Source: Prosapia bicincta
Lineage: Eukaryota; Arthropoda; Insecta; Hemiptera; Cercopidae
Direction: 5' to 3'
NCBI GenBank assembly: GCA_036971475.1
Contig: JBAIZL010000006.1
Span: 135,689,731-135,753,730, forward strand
Length of the DNA stretch: 64,000 bases
The translations under genes and the position numbers were made by a program. Below, in pieces: positions 62,632-64,000 of this stretch. The notes under the pieces are model-generated. The model was not told where the DNA came from, made no database searches, and saw only the letters and a list, made by a program, of their open reading frames with translations. Each line of letters begins with the position of its first letter. Position 1 is the stretch's first letter.

Positions 62632-63546
62632 TAGTGATGTGAGCCGGGAATATTCATGGGAATTTATAAATGGGAATATTTCCAGGGAACTTCCCAATGC
62701 TTAATAAGTTCCCAAAATGAAGGAATTTATGGAACAAACTCATTTAAATGGGATTTATTTTGTCTTAAAACTGTTTTAAAACCTTAATTGGTTCTAAATT
62801 AAATAACAAAGCCAAATAATCAAAACTTTTGGAGCGGGCTCGGTTGATTATGAGACAGAGGCCCAAAATCAATTTCATTATAAGCTCAAAAAACCTGATA
62901 ATACAAGTTTTGAAGAATATTCAAGTTTAGTAGCTAACTTATTCATCAAAAATATTATTTAAATTAATTTATTGTTGAATTGGAATGTTTCACACCATTT
63001 CTGTTTTTTATAATAGTGAAGATATCAAACCTAATTTAAATAATAAAAATGATTAAAAATGTAAATATTTTGTATATAAGGTTTAATTAAATAAGTTAAA
63101 ATGATCTATTATTCATTTGGGAGTATTTTGCTCTATTTTGTAACAAATATACAAAAATTTGTAATAGGTTTAAAAATTTGAACAATTTCTTTGATACTAG
63201 AAAACATAATAATGATCCACCAAGCAATCATGTGGTATTCAATAACATTTAAAGGTGAACACATTTAGTTTCCTGTTAAAATAAACAAGATCAAAATTTT
63301 AAAATTTATGTGAAGGACTTGAGACTTAAATAATATTTATTTTTGAATATAACTCTTTATAAGTTGATTTATGTTCATATTAATAGATTAGTTCTAAGGG
63401 ATTTAAAAAACATGCGTTTAAGAGAAAATCATAAGTTCCCATAAATTCCCGGATTCCTGGGAATTTATGAATGTTGGGAATATTCCCGGCAATATTCCCT
63501 GTGAATTTTCCCCCAAGTATAAATTCCTAGGAATTTTACATCACTA
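62632..63546. mobile_element. hAT-type MITE in 14-3-3 epsilon intron 1
   Basis: Ends TAGTGATGT and ACATCACTA are perfect inverses, flanked by an exact 8-bp duplication CTTACACC (62624-62631, 63547-63554). Subterminal GGGAATATTC/GGGAATTT motifs repeat in both orientations near each end. The 915-bp interior has no transposase. Confidence 0.93.
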
Positions 63547-63554
63547 CTTACACC

Positions 63555-63577
63555 TCATACAATACAAATTAAAAAAA

Positions 63578-63638
<61 letters not shown>

Positions 63639-63640
63639 CT
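63555..63640. repeat. A run followed by (TA)n
   Basis: A run of about 25 A (from about 63570) continues into a (TA)n tract to about 63636. It could be the tail of a retroposed sequence or simple slippage. Confidence 0.8.
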
Positions 63641-64000
63641 CCAGTGATATCTCTAATATATATATAATATCAGTCCATTGCAAGCTTTATGGGTTTGAAG
63701 TCATGCTTTTATTTTTATAAAACATAGCCCTATATATTACAATATAGCTACATTAGAATATATTTATAAAATATTAGGTTGAAAAAGATTTGGTTATTAT
63801 AAAATAAATGATATAATTATCATTTGACATATATTCACGCCTTGTATGAAACTTTGCCTTCTTGTGTTCTATACCACGAAATAAAAACAAGCCCATATCA
63901 AAATTGACTTCTTCTGACCTCTCTTGTTAATAATTACTTTGTGTTACTAAAGTTTATTTTCTTTTTTTTTTAATTATAAAACCGGGCATAACAATAATTT
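63641..64000 (+). other. 14-3-3 epsilon intron 1, continued
   Basis: AT-rich intron. No exon is recognised before the window ends. Confidence 0.5.

Noticed and set aside
61300..64000. A second 14-3-3 epsilon exon
   Set aside because: No sequence encoding the expected EMVE... continuation after an AG acceptor was found.

Overview
The window is animal nuclear DNA, almost certainly from an insect: AT-rich, intron-rich, crowded with transposable elements (TEs), with exons bounded by GT-AG splice sites. Two host genes are recognisable, both on the + strand. The first is a ubiquitin-specific protease of the USP4/USP11/USP15 group. Eleven exons between 4145 and 51154 encode the whole catalytic domain and the C-terminus (621 codons), all in continuous splice phase. 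The exons for its N-terminal regulatory domains must lie upstream of base 1. The second is the first coding exon (61236-61299) of 14-3-3 epsilon; its N-terminus resembles the insect form. The rest of that gene lies beyond base 64000. The species cannot be named from this sequence.

Everything else is intronic or intergenic and is largely TE-derived. In order: a perfect (GT)n array of about 2 kb (94-2127); inverted repeats joined by (TA)n tracts (2128-3900); a 131-bp tandem repeat; a piggyBac transposase fragment (near 9.3 kb); Penelope-like (PLE) debris (9.8-11.2 kb); a 102-bp triplicate (12.1-12.4 kb); an intact Tigger/pogo element with a complete 531-aa transposase (13116-15591); a 78-bp tandem repeat; a piggyBac-type MITE (16361-17248); a decayed second Tigger (19270-22369); a small mariner-like relic (22.7-23.5 kb); a hAT MITE (27155-27936); a rearranged mariner (29.4-30.5 kb); a long-TIR element (31506-32909); a hAT element carrying a deleted mariner (33652-35807); a Helitron (36353 to about 37345); a PLE 3' fragment with GIY-YIG domain between inverted repeats (37665-38715); a long hairpin just upstream of a splice acceptor (about 39975-40165); a 155-bp tandem repeat; a three-level nest (piggyBac MITE, Helitron, PLE; 43768-47180); a 61-bp minisatellite (49.4-50.9 kb); an 87-bp repeat after the protease stop codon; a Helitron interrupted by a piggyBac MITE (57457-60437); and a hAT MITE (62632-63546).

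The most interesting signal is a set of hammerhead-ribozyme-like motifs in the PLE-derived repeats. One pair (37749-37793 minus, 38588-38632 plus) flanks the recognisable PLE GIY-YIG fragment and keeps the CTGATGA/GAAA core. Two other repeat families keep the same three-stem layout, including the tiny 3-bp, 2-nt-loop stem III, but carry cores TTGACAA and TCGACAA. In these, positions 3 and 8, which pair in the hammerhead fold, have changed together from C-G to T-A. All families also have one extra nucleotide between the core and stem II. This was read by eye and needs covariance-model and cleavage tests.
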